Source: Acidobacteriaceae bacterium (GTDB taxonomy: Bacteria; Acidobacteriota; Terriglobia; Terriglobales; Acidobacteriaceae). Taken from it: a stretch of 64,000 nucleotides of DNA. Positions 27,620-36,814 of this stretch are shown one piece after another. The notes below the pieces were generated by a model. It had not been told where the DNA came from, ran no database searches, and saw nothing but the letters and a program-made list of their open reading frames with translations. The stretch's first letter is position 1. Each line of letters begins with the position of its first letter. The translations under genes and the position numbers were made by a program. The stretch spans positions 1 to 64,000 of the forward strand of contig PKXQ01000156.1 of the NCBI GenBank assembly GCA_003132405.1, in the 5' to 3' direction.

Positions 27620-28558
27620 CTACCGCACAAGCCACTCCGTGATTTCATGAGTGAGCGCCAGCACCGGGCGGTGCGCAACGCTCACGAACAAAGAAACCGC
27701 GACTGCAAACGGAATTACGAACCAAGCCCGTATGTGCACGCGCCGCGCTTTGCTCGCTTCGTCCCACACAAGAAGACGCTCGACACGTTGGCCAATGGAA
27801 CCGTCTACGAAGCCTGTACTGCAGACCGGACCAGCTTTAACCGGAACCAGGCGAGAAAGCTTGACCAATGCTGCGGCCAGGTCGAGAGCATCACGATGAT
27901 TCGAGACGGCTGCATCGTCGGCGGCAAGTTCTGCGGCTTGCGACCACGCGCTCTCCAACTTGGCCATGCCGGGGAAGGGACAAAACGCAAAGATGAGCCG
28001 CTTCAAGTTATCGCGAGATTTCATGTGCTCCAGCTCATGTTGCAGCGCCATGCGGAGTTCGTCAGGAGTTAACAGGGCAACCGTAGATTCTGAAACTAAT
28101 ACTCTCGGATGGCGGACGCCCACCAGAATGAGCGGCGGACTCTCCCGTCGAGACTGAAAAGTCGCGGCAAAGTTGGCATTGGCTTGCAGCGGGCACGCGC
28201 CTTCGAGCCAGCGAGTTACTACTTGTGTAGTCCTGGTTTGAGCCATGATTGCGCGGAAGACGCCATCGGCAATCAAAAGAAGAGCGCAAACGCCAAGCCC
28301 GACCGGTATCGCGCCCATACCCTCAGGGATCGGCAGCGGTTGCAGCAACTCAAACGACGGCACAACCAAAGCGAGTGTAATGATCACGGAGACTACAAGC
28401 GGGACAATCCGCAACCCGAAGAGTATCGTGGCCACGCTCTGTTGCGCCACATCCGAAGGCTTCAGCGCGCGCCATGCCGTCGCTACCAGCAGCGACAGCA
28501 GACAGTAGAGAAGCACGAAACAATCGAGCGAAACCGCGATTCCATGCAGGGCAAACAT
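27620..28558 (-). CDS. M56 (BlaR1/MecR1-type) membrane metallopeptidase
   Basis: A 312-residue membrane protease. Several N-terminal membrane segments (CFVLLYCLLSLLVATAW, IVPLVVSVIITLALVVP) precede the zinc protease domain, with HELEHMKSRDN as the HExxH motif and ELAADDAAV carrying the third ligand. One more membrane segment closes the protein (IPFAVAVSLFVSVAH). There is no penicillin-sensor domain, so this is a BlaR1-like protease without a beta-lactam sensor. The BlaI-type repressor is encoded upstream on the same strand, the usual partner: signal-induced cleavage frees the promoter. Confidence 0.9.
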   Translation of the reverse strand: MFALHGIAVSLDCFVLLYCLLSLLVATAWRALKPSDVAQQSVATILFGLRIVPLVVSVIITLALVVPSFELLQPLPIPEGMGAIPVGLGVCALLLIADGVFRAIMAQTRTTQVVTRWLEGACPLQANANFAATFQSRRESPPLILVGVRHPRVLVSESTVALLTPDELRMALQHELEHMKSRDNLKRLIFAFCPFPGMAKLESAWSQAAELAADDAAVSNHRDALDLAAALVKLSRLVPVKAGPVCSTGFVDGSIGQRVERLLVWDEASKARRVHIRAWFVIPFAVAVSLFVSVAHRPVLALTHEITEWLVR

Positions 28559-28641
28559 CAGCGTTGCTCCCAGGTGTTTTCCTGGCCCTTCAGTTTCCAG
28601 CGTTTGTGTTCGACCAGGAGTTGGAATTCTTTAGTGACCAT
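28558..28641 (-). CDS. possible 27-residue leader peptide overlapping the M56 gene
   Basis: ATG 28641 opens a short frame (MVTKEFQLLVEHKRWKLKGQ, then seven more residues) whose TGA overlaps the M56 start as TGATG. This could couple translation of the protease to the leader. There is no strong ribosome-binding site before it, and a frame this short can occur by chance, so the call is tentative. Confidence 0.3.
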   Translation of the reverse strand: MVTKEFQLLVEHKRWKLKGQENTWEQR

Positions 28642-28834
28642 CGGCCCGGCACATCTGCCATGAGGAAATTTTTTCCAATTTTCGGCTGAGGCGTTCTGTT
28701 TCAAAAACGGCACCGATCATACACCCTTCCAACTACTCGCTGACAGCGCGAATTTATCGTTCGGCTCCGAATCTACACCGCTGAAACTGGTTTCCGCTCT
28801 GCGGCTCGGATTTCAACCTGCGCATATCCGCGCA

Positions 28835-29266
28835 TTACTTTGAACTATTACGGCGCTTCTCATCCACCAGGCGCCCCAGCTCATCCAGCAATTCGGCGTC
28901 GTGCTTGCTGATTTCTTCCACCATGCGTGAAAGCAAAAGCGGCCCAGCCACGTCCAATCCTAGAAGCTGACGAATGGCATTGCTTGCGACATCTCGTTCT
29001 ACTTCCGCCATGGTGTACCGAGGCACGTAGCGGAAGGTCACCACCTTAGTTCCTTCGATGGCGATCCGGTCTACCAACCCTTTCTTACGCAGGCGATTCA
29101 GCGTCGTCACAATAGTGATATAAGCTCGCCCGATGTCAGCGCGATCTTGGAGTTCGCGTATCGTGATACCCTCCGGCTCCCGCCATATGGCGGACAAAAG
29201 CTTCTGTTCAAGCGGACCCAGCCGGATTTTACGAGACGCTAGAAGTAGCCGAAATATATCGTTCAT
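28835..29266 (-). CDS. BlaI/MecI/CopY-family transcriptional repressor
   Basis: Winged-helix repressor of about 143 residues. LGPLEQKLLSAIWREPEGIT, then AYITIVTTLNRLRKKGLVDR (recognition helix) and FRYVPRYTMAEVERDVAS are BlaI-type. A long C-terminal helix region (ISKHDAELLDELGRLVDEKR) gives dimerisation. ATG 29266 is selected; the frame extends upstream to 29386, with another ATG at 29350, but those residues are not family-like. It probably represses its own operon with the M56 protease; the regulated target may lie elsewhere. Confidence 0.9.
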   Translation of the reverse strand: MNDIFRLLLASRKIRLGPLEQKLLSAIWREPEGITIRELQDRADIGRAYITIVTTLNRLRKKGLVDRIAIEGTKVVTFRYVPRYTMAEVERDVASNAIRQLLGLDVAGPLLLSRMVEEISKHDAELLDELGRLVDEKRRNSSK

Positions 29267-29393
29267 TGTGACCACGCACCGACATCCGGTGAGTGTACGA
29301 TGATTTTTAATGAAGTTGTAGTCGAAATCGTTAAAAGCAGTCGCGGACATCCTCCGGCGGTTTTCCCTAAAGAATGCTAACCCCATCTCTTCC

Positions 29394-29422
29394 TTGACAC
29401 CCTAGCTCACGCTCCCTAGAAT
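29394..29422 (+). promoter_or_regulatory. sigma70-type promoter of the hrcA operon
   Basis: TTGACA (29394-29399), a 17-base spacer and TAGAAT (29417-29422) form a near-consensus promoter about 85 bases before hrcA. CCCCATCT at 29381-29388 equals the sigma32-type -10 box, but no matching -35 precedes it. No CIRCE inverted repeat is seen between 29267 and 29506. Confidence 0.7.
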
Positions 29423-29506
29423 TCCAATAGCAGTAGTGAATCCTAATCTAAGCCACTGCATCTAAAGTATTTACGGAGCGTATTCGCTCCCAGGATTCGG
29501 GTTGAT

Positions 29507-30562
29507 ATGCCGGCAGGGCCATCCGGCGGACGGGAACGCGAAATCCTGACCGCCATCGTCGAAACATTTATAGCTAGCGGAGAGCCGGTCGGCTCGCGCA
29601 CACTTGCGCGCGCCAGCCGCGAAGGTCTAAGCGCGGCCACCATCCGCAACGTCATGGCCGATCTCGCCGACGCCGGATTTCTCGAGCAGCCGCACGCTTC
29701 GGCCGGCCGCGTCCCCACCGCCGAGGCCTATCGTTATTATGTTGAGCAATTGAGTGGCGAGGCGCATCTTTCGCACGAAAACCAGAGCATCATCCAGGAC
29801 ACCCTGACCGGTGTCACCGACGTGCAGGAATTCATGGAGCGCACCTCGCACGTGCTCTCGCTGATCTCGCACGGCGTCGGCGTCACCGTGACCACCACCG
29901 GGCCGCGCAACGCGCTCGATCACGTTTACTTCTCGCGGCTAAGCGATCAGAAAGTATTGGCCGTCGTCGTCACGCGTTCAGGGGTGGTGCGCGACCGCGT
30001 GCTGCGGCTGGATATTCCGCAGTCGGATCTCGATCTGGCCGCCCGCTACATCAACGAAAATTTTCGTGGATGGACGATGGGCGACATGCGCGCCGAACTT
30101 GCTCGCCGCCTCGAGCAGGAACGCAGCGAATACGATCGCCTGATGAAGTCGATCCAGCAGCTCTATCAGCAAGGCGCGCTGGCTTCGAGTGATGACACGC
30201 AGGCTGTCTACGTCGAAGGCGCGGCAAACTTGGTGGGCAGCCACGTTACAGGCCAGGAAGGTCGCCAGCGCCTGCAAGAAATGCTGCGGACGCTCGAGGA
30301 AAAAGAAAAAGTTGTGAAGCTGCTGGGTGCCTATCTCGACACGCGCCAGGAGGCGGTCCGCGTAGTGATTGGGCTCGACGATGCGCTCCCGGCTTCGAAT
30401 TTACAGAACTTCGTGCTCATCGGCGCGCCCGCTCGCGTCGGCGGCGAAGTGATGGGATCTCTAGCGGTGATTGGGCCAACGCGCCTCGATTATCAGCACA
30501 CGATGTCGGCTGTCTCCTATATCGCGCGCTTGTTCGACCAACTTTTAAATGAACCGGAGTAA
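29507..30562 (+). CDS. hrcA: heat-inducible transcription repressor HrcA
   Basis: HrcA represses chaperone operons by binding CIRCE and is kept active by GroEL. 351 residues. The N-terminal winged helix reads REREILTAIVETFIASGEPV, ATIRNVMADLADAGFLEQPH and AGRVPTAEAYRYYVE. The middle GAF-like domain and the C-terminal IGPTRLDYQHTMSAVSYIA are complete. It heads hrcA-grpE-dnaJ with 9 bases to grpE. No CIRCE site is visible upstream, so it may not autoregulate, or may use a diverged operator. Confidence 0.96.
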   Translation: MPAGPSGGREREILTAIVETFIASGEPVGSRTLARASREGLSAATIRNVMADLADAGFLEQPHASAGRVPTAEAYRYYVEQLSGEAHLSHENQSIIQDTLTGVTDVQEFMERTSHVLSLISHGVGVTVTTTGPRNALDHVYFSRLSDQKVLAVVVTRSGVVRDRVLRLDIPQSDLDLAARYINENFRGWTMGDMRAELARRLEQERSEYDRLMKSIQQLYQQGALASSDDTQAVYVEGAANLVGSHVTGQEGRQRLQEMLRTLEEKEKVVKLLGAYLDTRQEAVRVVIGLDDALPASNLQNFVLIGAPARVGGEVMGSLAVIGPTRLDYQHTMSAVSYIARLFDQLLNEPE

Positions 30563-30571
30563 TGCATTCGC

Positions 30572-31165
30572 ATGGCTAAAGGAAATGGAAAGACCAACGC
30601 AGATTTTGATCTGGATCGCGAGCTTCCACCGGCTGAAGCTGGAGAAGGCGCAGCGCCCAATGTGATCCCAATCAACGCCAGTGATACCAGCGACGCGTCC
30701 GAGACCGAGAAGCTGAAAGCCGAACGCGACGCGCTGCTGGATCGCCTGGCGCGGCTTCAGGCCGAATTTGACAATGCGCGCAAGCGCGCCGTGCGCGAAC
30801 AGCAGGACTTCCGCGAATACGCCGCCACCGACGTAATCAAGAATTTTCTGCCGGTTCTCGACAGTTTTGAGCGTGCCCTGAAAGTCGCTGGCGAATCCGG
30901 TTCAAACTCCAATTCCAATGAGTTTCGCAATGGCATCGATCTCATCTATCGCCAGTTTCAAGATGCGTTGCAGAAAAGCGGCGTGCAACCGATCATTGCC
31001 GTGGGGCAGCCCTTTGATCCGCGGATTCACGAAGCCGTCGAAATGGTGGATACGACCGGCGTGCCCGATCACCACGTCCTCGAAGAATTGCAGCGCGGCT
31101 ACAAATACAAAGACCGCCTGCTGCGCCCCGCCATGGTGCGGGTGGCGCGCAATTCCAATGCGTAA
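30572..31165 (+). CDS. grpE: nucleotide exchange factor GrpE
   Basis: Cochaperone of DnaK that drives ADP release. 197 residues: an acidic disordered N-terminus, a long helical dimerisation region (LKAERDALLDRLARLQAEFD, NARKRAVREQQDF) and the C-terminal beta domain with GVQPIIAVGQPFDPRIHEAV and GYKYKDRLLRPAMVRVA. Start ATG 30572, immediately after hrcA. dnaK is not in the window. Confidence 0.96.
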   Translation: MAKGNGKTNADFDLDRELPPAEAGEGAAPNVIPINASDTSDASETEKLKAERDALLDRLARLQAEFDNARKRAVREQQDFREYAATDVIKNFLPVLDSFERALKVAGESGSNSNSNEFRNGIDLIYRQFQDALQKSGVQPIIAVGQPFDPRIHEAVEMVDTTGVPDHHVLEELQRGYKYKDRLLRPAMVRVARNSNA

Positions 31166-31213
31166 CCCGATAACCTGATGCTCAACTGACTTGTAGTTCC
31201 CAATCAATTTAAT

Positions 31214-32371
31214 TTGACCGATAAAACACTGGGGGAGTTTCTGGCGGCTAATACAAAACGCGATTTTTACGAAGTACTCGGTGTCGCCCGCGTGGCCACC
31301 GACGTCGAGATCAAGAGCGCTTATCGCAAGCTGGCGATGGCATACCATCCTGACCGTAATCCGAATAATCCCGACGCGGAAGAAAAGTTCAAAGAGATCA
31401 CCGAGGCCTACGCCATTCTCGCCGACAGCGAGAAGCGAAGCTTATATGACCGCTTCGGTCACGCGGGCGTGGGAGGCGGCGGATCTCCGGCCGGATTCGA
31501 TCCCGCCATCTTCCAGGATTTCGGCGACATCTTTGGCGATATTTTTGGTTTTAGCGACATGTTTGGTCAGGGCGGCGGCCGTCGCCGCAGTCGCGCCCAG
31601 CGTGGCGCCGACCTGCGCGAAGACTTGCATCTCGAATTCGATGAAGCCGTCTTTGGCACCGAAAAGCAAGTCAACGTTCGCCGCCATGAAACCTGCGACG
31701 TATGTCGCGGCACTGGCGCAGCGCCCGGCAAAGCCGCGGTCAACTGCAAGACTTGCGCCGGCCGAGGCCAGGTCCGCTATCAGCAAGGCTTCTTTAGCAT
31801 CGCTCGCACTTGTCCAACTTGCCAGGGGGCGGGCAGCGTCATCACTGATCCCTGCACGAAGTGCAAAGGTGAAGGCCGCCTTCTGCGCGAGCGCGCGGTA
31901 GAAACCAAAGTTCCCGCCGGAGTCGAGGACGGTACGCGGATCCGTTTCACAGGCCTAGGCGAAGCAGGCGCGTTCGGCGGACCGGCCGGCGATTTATACG
32001 TCGTCTTGCATGTCAAGGAGCACGCCTTTTTTGAACGTGAGGGCAACGACATTCACTGCGTCGTACCCATCTCGTTCCCGCAAGCCGCCCTCGGCACCGA
32101 AATTGTCGTTCCCACGCTAGACGGAGAACATAAACTGAAAATTCCCGAAGGCACACAATCAGGAACCTCATTTCGCATCCGCAACAAAGGCGTGCCCATG
32201 CTGAATAGCCATGGCAAAGGCGACCTTTATGTCGAGGTGCGGATCCAAACCCCTGGAAAATTGAATAAGCGCCAGCGCGAACTGTTGGCTGAACTGGCAG
32301 AACTATCGCCGGTAGAAAATAAACCCCAGCACCGATCTCTATTAGGCCGAGTGAAAGACATGTTTGTGTAA
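31214..32371 (+). CDS. dnaJ: chaperone protein DnaJ
   Basis: Hsp40 that delivers substrates to DnaK and stimulates its ATPase. J domain at residues 17-80 with YHPDRNPNN (HPD motif), a Gly/Phe-rich linker (GDIFGDIFGFSDMFGQGG), four zinc motifs (CDVCRGTG, CKTCAGRG, CPTCQGAG, CTKCKGEG) and two beta substrate domains. The start is TTG 31214: no ATG or GTG in frame precedes the J domain. GGGGGAG sits 14 bases after the TTG, so a CTG immediately after it is conceivable but spaced too closely. The true start needs evidence. Confidence 0.94.
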   Translation: MTDKTLGEFLAANTKRDFYEVLGVARVATDVEIKSAYRKLAMAYHPDRNPNNPDAEEKFKEITEAYAILADSEKRSLYDRFGHAGVGGGGSPAGFDPAIFQDFGDIFGDIFGFSDMFGQGGGRRRSRAQRGADLREDLHLEFDEAVFGTEKQVNVRRHETCDVCRGTGAAPGKAAVNCKTCAGRGQVRYQQGFFSIARTCPTCQGAGSVITDPCTKCKGEGRLLRERAVETKVPAGVEDGTRIRFTGLGEAGAFGGPAGDLYVVLHVKEHAFFEREGNDIHCVVPISFPQAALGTEIVVPTLDGEHKLKIPEGTQSGTSFRIRNKGVPMLNSHGKGDLYVEVRIQTPGKLNKRQRELLAELAELSPVENKPQHRSLLGRVKDMFV

Positions 32372-32384
32372 CGAGTTCTGACAC

Positions 32385-32457
32385 GCCAGAGTGTTAGCCA
32401 ATTTTCCAGGTGCAAGCTTTCCCGTCACCTGACACCTAAGACCTGTCACCTGATCTA
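32385..32457. repeat. short repeat of CACCTGACACCTGA units
   Basis: CCAGGTGCAAGC at 32406 opposes the direct repeats CACCTGACACCTAAGACCTG and TCACCTGAT, giving a weak hairpin between dnaJ and rsmE. It is one more member of the variable-unit hairpin group. Confidence 0.5.
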
Positions 32458-32459
32458 TC

Positions 32460-33212
32460 ATGCGCCGCCGCTGGATCGCCGACCAAGTAACCGGAGACAC
32501 CGCCGCCCTCCTAGGCGATCATGCCGCTCATCTTTCGCGTGTTCTCCGCGCCCAAGTCGGCCAGGAATTCGACATCGCCACCGGCAATGAAGTGCGTCGC
32601 GGCACGATCACCACCATCTCCTACGACCGCGTCGAATTCGCGCTCGCCGCGAAGCCACACCGCAAGCAAAGCTTAAATCCCACCGCTCCCAAAATCACCC
32701 TCGCCCTAGCCATCTTCAAGTTCGACCGCATGGAGTGGGCAATCGAAAAGTGCACGGAGATCGGTGTCGCTCGCATCATCCCCGTAATCGCGCGGCGCAC
32801 CGACGCCCATTTGGCCGTCGCCGCCGCAAAGCGCCACGACCGTTGGCAGCGCATCGCGCGTCAAGCCTCAGAACAATCCCGCCGTGACGCTCCACCTGAG
32901 ATCGCAGGCGCAGTCAAATTAAAAGATCTCGCCGGAGAAGGCGTTCTGCCCGCCGCCGACGTGACGCGCGTCGTCCTCGATGAATCTCTCGCGGAGGCTG
33001 CCGAGGAAACGCGCCTGACAGAAATTTTGCAATCAAGTCCGCCTGCAACCGAACTCGCGCTCGCGGTTGGCCCAGAAGGTGGATGGACCGACTCGGAACT
33101 CACTTGGTTCCACGATGAAGGATGGACTGCAGCTGCGCTCGGCAACACGATCCTCCGCTCCGAAACCGCCGCCATCGTCGCCACCGCCCTCGCTTTCGAA
33201 GCACTGCGGTAA
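32460..33212 (+). CDS. rsmE: 16S rRNA (uracil-1498-N3)-methyltransferase RsmE
   Basis: SPOUT-family methyltransferase of 250 residues that methylates U1498 in the small subunit. MRRRWIADQVTGDTAALLGDHAAHLSRVLR is the start region in outline; KFDRMEWAIEKCTEIGV and AVGPEGGWTDSEL with LGNTILRSETAA form the SAM knot. It follows dnaJ, a common order. ATG 32460 directly follows the hairpin repeat, so its ribosome-binding site is unclear. Confidence 0.94.
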   Translation: MRRRWIADQVTGDTAALLGDHAAHLSRVLRAQVGQEFDIATGNEVRRGTITTISYDRVEFALAAKPHRKQSLNPTAPKITLALAIFKFDRMEWAIEKCTEIGVARIIPVIARRTDAHLAVAAAKRHDRWQRIARQASEQSRRDAPPEIAGAVKLKDLAGEGVLPAADVTRVVLDESLAEAAEETRLTEILQSSPPATELALAVGPEGGWTDSELTWFHDEGWTAAALGNTILRSETAAIVATALAFEALR

Positions 33213-33238
33213 AGGCCGCGTTGTGCTCCAAATCTGCA

Positions 33239-33265
33239 TGTCATCCTGAGCGGAGCGAAGGACCC
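33239..33265. repeat. interspersed repeat family A, half copy
   Basis: TGTCATCCTGAGCGGAGCGA followed by AGGACCC. Same unit as at 1741 and 39705, between rsmE and the helicase-nuclease gene. Confidence 0.85.
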
Positions 33266-33345
33266 ATGCATTCGCACCGCGTAAATCTCGACTCGGCAAC
33301 ACCCTTCCACAACCACCTCTGATATTCTCCCGCTAGAGACTTCCC

Positions 33346-36300
33346 GTGGCCGTAACCGTTTTTCCCGCGACCAAGACAGCTTCTGCGAAGAAGATCGTCC
33401 CCGACCAACCCCAGCGCCAGGCCATCGAACATGTTGCCGGCCCCATGCTGGTGGTCGCTGGCGCTGGCACGGGGAAGACAACCGTCCTCGTGCAACGCGT
33501 GGCCAACCTCATCCGCGAGGGGCACGCCCGGGCCGACGAAATCGTCGCCCTCACCTATACCGACAATTCCGCCGCCGAGATGCTGGCCCGCGTTCGCGCA
33601 GAACTGCATGGCACCAATATCGATGGCCTCCAGGCATGCACCTTTCATGCGTGGTGTAATGGATTGCTTCAGCTTCGCGGCGTGGGTTTCAACGCACTCG
33701 ATGACAAAGATCTCTGGGTATTCTTGCGCCGCCGCATCCGCGACCTTCGCCTCAAGCACTTTGTCCGCGCCGCCAATGTCGGCCAGTTCCTCAACAGCCT
33801 GCTCGAATTCATGCGCCGTTGCCATGACGAACTAGTCGGCCCCGCCGATTACGCGCGTTACGTCGAGCGCATCGAGAACGGCGAGTTCCCTTTGCCTCGC
33901 GTTGCCAAATCGAAGCATCAGGGAGATTTGCAGAAAGAAGAAATCATCGATCGCTGCCGCGAAATTGCCCGCGTCTTCGAGACCGTCGAAAACATGCTTC
34001 GTGGAAAAAACCTGGGCACCTTCGGCCACATGATCACCAACGCCTATCATCTTCTGAAAAATGATGCCGCCTTGCTCGAAGCCCAGCGCAGCCGCACAAA
34101 ATTCCTGCTGGTGGACGAATTTCAAGACGCAAACTTTGCCCAAGTCGAAATCCTTTCCCTTCTCGCCGGCCCCGAGGCCAACGTCTTTGCGGTCGGCGAT
34201 CCCGACCAGGCCATCTACCAGTTTCGTGGCGCGTCCAGCGACGCGTTCGCCCTGTTCGCAAATAAATTTCCTGCAATGCAACTTGTCGCCCTCGACAAAA
34301 ACCGCCGCTCGCTCTCGCCCATCCTCCGCTGCGCCTTCGGCATAGTGAATTGCAACCCCGAGGCGTTCGCCAGAGGGTTCGCGCCCAGCGGAAATTCGAT
34401 CTCTCATCAGCGCACGCCGCTCGAGTCTCTCCGTGACGAGCAGGCGAAACAAAATGGCGAGACCGCGCCCGCAGCGCTCGTCGAAATTGTCACCTGGAGA
34501 GATAAAGAAGTTGAAGCCGCCGACCTTGCGCGTCGAATCCAGAAGATGCGCAAGAATAAGAATATCGATAACAAAAACGAGCGCTGCGCCTGGAGCGACT
34601 TCGCCGTCCTCTATCGTCAGCACAGCAATCGCGATGAACTGGTCCACGAATTCACCGAGCGCGGCATTCCGTTTTCCATCGAAGGACTCGACGTACTCGA
34701 TACACCCGAAGTCCGTGACGTAATCGCCTGCTTGACTGCGGCTGTGTCTCCTAGCGACGCGGCCAGCATGTTTCGTGTAGCTGCGCTGCCCGAGTTTGCC
34801 ATAGACCCAATCGAATTACGCGCCGCGATGCGCGCCGGTCGTCGCGAACTCGATCTGCGGAAGGCATTGTCGCAACTCGCTGGCGGTTCCGCGGTGCTCG
34901 ACAAGGTCGAGAAAATTCACCGCGAAATAAAAAAAGACGGTGTGCGCGCCGCCGACGCAATTAAACACGTGATTAACCACTTCAACCTCGAGCGCTCAGA
35001 CCTGGTCGATACGCTCGTAACCTTCGTCGAAGCGTGGCAGAAAAAAGCCATCGCCGAAACCGGCAGCCCCTCCGAATTTCTTGAGTATCTCGACTACTAC
35101 GTCGAAGCGGGCGGCGGCATCGCGCTCCCGCGCAGCGAAGAAGATGCGGTCCAGCTCTTGACCGCCCACGCCGCCAAAGGACTCGAATTTCGCCACGTCG
35201 CCATCATTCGCGGCTCATCTATTTCTTTTCCCACTGCCTATCACGAGCCGCTCATCGCTCTTCCGCCCGAACTGCGCCGCACCGGTGCGATTTCCACTGC
35301 AGCCAAGCCGCCTGACGACAAAACGCTGCACGAAGAAGAAGAGCGCCGACTTTTTTATGTAGCCATGACGCGCGCCAAAGATACCCTCGCGATCTACGCG
35401 CACCAGGGGCAGAGCAAGAAAGACCCGAAGCCGACAAAATTCCTCCGCGAATTCATGATTCATCCGGCGTACAAGAATTTCTGGTCAACCCGCTCAGCCG
35501 CCGCGGTGCAAGACACTTTGTTTGCCGAAGAAGAAGAGAAAATCGCGTTGCAGCAATCGACCGTCGCCGCTTGGCTGCTAATGGATCCGTCCGCAAATTT
35601 CGTAACTGGCCTAAGCGCGTCAGCAATCGAAATCTACGAGATGTGTCCGCTGCGCTTCAAGCTCGAACGCGAGTGGAATCTGCCGCGCGAGGTCTCGGCA
35701 GCATTGCATTATGGCGCCGCCATGCACGGCGTGCTCCGCACCTTCTACGATGCCCATCGCTATCAACGCATCATCAGCGACGACGAATTGCTGGAACAAT
35801 TTCGTTCCGACCTGGCTGCGCGCGGTATCGCCGATCGCTACCAATACGACCTTTATCTCCGCCAGGGCATCGAGCAGCTGCGCCAGTTTTTCGAATGTGC
35901 GCGCAACGAAAAACTTCCCGACGTGATCGAGACCGAGCGCAGATTCGATTTGCAAGTCGGCACTGCAAAGCTAGCTGGGCGCGTCGATCGCATCGATAGC
36001 ACCGGCCCCAACACAGTTGCCGTCGTCGATTACAAGACCGGCAAGCCGAAGACGCAAGACGACGCCGACGAGAGCCTGCAGCTTTCTCTCTATGCAATCG
36101 CGGCCCAGGAAACCCTGGGCAAGCGGGCCGACCGCTTGATCTTTCACAACCTCGAAAACAATACGACCATCTCGACCACGCGCAACGACGCAGAGCTGGA
36201 AGAAGCCAAACACCGCGTCCAGAAGGTCGCTGCGGCCATTGCCGGCGGAGAGTTCCCGCCGAATCCCAAGTATCACTGCGGCTTTTGTCCCTATCGCAAT

Positions 36301-36366
36301 CTCTGCCCCGCGACCGAAAAGGTCGTGAGAATCGCGGCTCCGCAGAAAAAATCGCGCGTCAACTAG
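33346..36366 (+). CDS. UvrD/Rep-type helicase with C-terminal RecB-like Fe-S nuclease
   Basis: 1006 residues combining a superfamily 1A helicase with a RecB-type PD-(D/E)XK nuclease, as in AdnA/AddAB enzymes that resect DNA breaks. Helicase motifs: [20 protein letters not shown] (I), [24 protein letters not shown] (II), [13 protein letters not shown] (III), [10 protein letters not shown] (V) and [14 protein letters not shown] (VI). The nuclease core is [20 protein letters not shown]. Cys in [10 protein letters not shown] plus three in [10 protein letters not shown] should hold a 4Fe-4S cluster. The start is GTG 33346. No second subunit is adjacent. Confidence 0.92.
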   Translation: MAVTVFPATKTASAKKIVPDQPQRQAIEHVAGPMLVVAGAGTGKTTVLVQRVANLIREGHARADEIVALTYTDNSAAEMLARVRAELHGTNIDGLQACTFHAWCNGLLQLRGVGFNALDDKDLWVFLRRRIRDLRLKHFVRAANVGQFLNSLLEFMRRCHDELVGPADYARYVERIENGEFPLPRVAKSKHQGDLQKEEIIDRCREIARVFETVENMLRGKNLGTFGHMITNAYHLLKNDAALLEAQRSRTKFLLVDEFQDANFAQVEILSLLAGPEANVFAVGDPDQAIYQFRGASSDAFALFANKFPAMQLVALDKNRRSLSPILRCAFGIVNCNPEAFARGFAPSGNSISHQRTPLESLRDEQAKQNGETAPAALVEIVTWRDKEVEAADLARRIQKMRKNKNIDNKNERCAWSDFAVLYRQHSNRDELVHEFTERGIPFSIEGLDVLDTPEVRDVIACLTAAVSPSDAASMFRVAALPEFAIDPIELRAAMRAGRRELDLRKALSQLAGGSAVLDKVEKIHREIKKDGVRAADAIKHVINHFNLERSDLVDTLVTFVEAWQKKAIAETGSPSEFLEYLDYYVEAGGGIALPRSEEDAVQLLTAHAAKGLEFRHVAIIRGSSISFPTAYHEPLIALPPELRRTGAISTAAKPPDDKTLHEEEERRLFYVAMTRAKDTLAIYAHQGQSKKDPKPTKFLREFMIHPAYKNFWSTRSAAAVQDTLFAEEEEKIALQQSTVAAWLLMDPSANFVTGLSASAIEIYEMCPLRFKLEREWNLPREVSAALHYGAAMHGVLRTFYDAHRYQRIISDDELLEQFRSDLAARGIADRYQYDLYLRQGIEQLRQFFECARNEKLPDVIETERRFDLQVGTAKLAGRVDRIDSTGPNTVAVVDYKTGKPKTQDDADESLQLSLYAIAAQETLGKRADRLIFHNLENNTTISTTRNDAELEEAKHRVQKVAAAIAGGEFPPNPKYHCGFCPYRNLCPATEKVVRIAAPQKKSRVN

Positions 36367-36398
36367 GCCGCCCGCAATCGCACTCACCACATCGCCCC

Positions 36399-36429
36399 AA
36401 AAACTTAGGGGACGCTCATCGCGTCCCCT
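36399..36429 (-). terminator. minus-strand hairpin plus T5, downstream of the tiny Lys-rich frame
   Basis: AGGGGACGC and GCGTCCCCT (36407-36415, 36421-36429) form a perfect 9-bp stem with a 5-base loop; read on the minus strand it is followed by AAGTTTTT. On the plus strand no U-run follows, so it points to a transcript from the minus strand. Confidence 0.55.
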
Positions 36430-36458
36430 CGGTCATTGCAGTTGCCTGTTACAGGTTC

Positions 36459-36500
36459 TTAATGCTTCTTTTTCTTTGCAGCTTTCTTTTTGGTTGCCAT
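36459..36500 (-). CDS. possible 13-residue lysine-rich peptide
   Basis: On the minus strand, ATG 36500 opens [13 protein letters not shown] followed by TAA. GGGAG lies about 10 bases upstream and the hairpin-plus-T5 terminator starts 30 bases downstream. The sequence resembles a histone H1-like tail. Such short frames are usually ignored, but the three signals together support a small gene. It would be cytoplasmic and nucleic-acid-binding by composition only. Confidence 0.4.
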   Translation of the reverse strand: MATKKKAAKKKKH

Positions 36501-36683
36501 GGATCTATTCTCCCTTTCCATTCTTCATGGAATTTCGCAACGGTGTTTTGTTGCAACTAGTTGAATGTATAGAGTCATCGCAGAACGAAGTCAAGAGAAA
36601 AATGATCGAAAGAGATACATGCAATGCTGTACCAAAGTCACGTGCGTCACTCGCGCGCGAAAAAAAATCTAGCAAGACGATTC

Positions 36684-36757
36684 GTCGTCGGTCGTTAGTC
36701 GATAGTCGTTGGCAAAACTCTGCGAACGACCAGCGACGAACGACCAACGACTCTCCT
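36684..36757. repeat. imperfect hairpin of GTCGTTGGTCG/CGACCAACGAC units
   Basis: Left arm GTCGTCGGTCGTTAGTCGAT and right arm CGAACGACCAGCGACGAACG, then ACCAACGAC, pair over about 28 bases. The same layout as at 8723 and 25263, with a different unit. Upstream of the thiolase gene. Confidence 0.65.
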
Positions 36758-36814
36758 CGCTGCATCTATAATGGAAGGCAATTTAGAAGCGTGAATAATA
36801 AAAGGAGCGCAATC

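Noticed and set aside
28835-29386. Beta-lactam resistance operon
   Set aside because: BlaI and M56 are present but no beta-lactamase or penicillin-binding domain is encoded nearby.
36505-36765. 86-codon minus-strand frame upstream of the Lys-rich peptide
   Set aside because: It crosses the hairpin repeat and has no recognisable features; probably untranslated.
36476-36814. Longer start for the thiolase from 36476
   Set aside because: The family begins at ATG 36815 with a good ribosome-binding site; the extension crosses a repeat.
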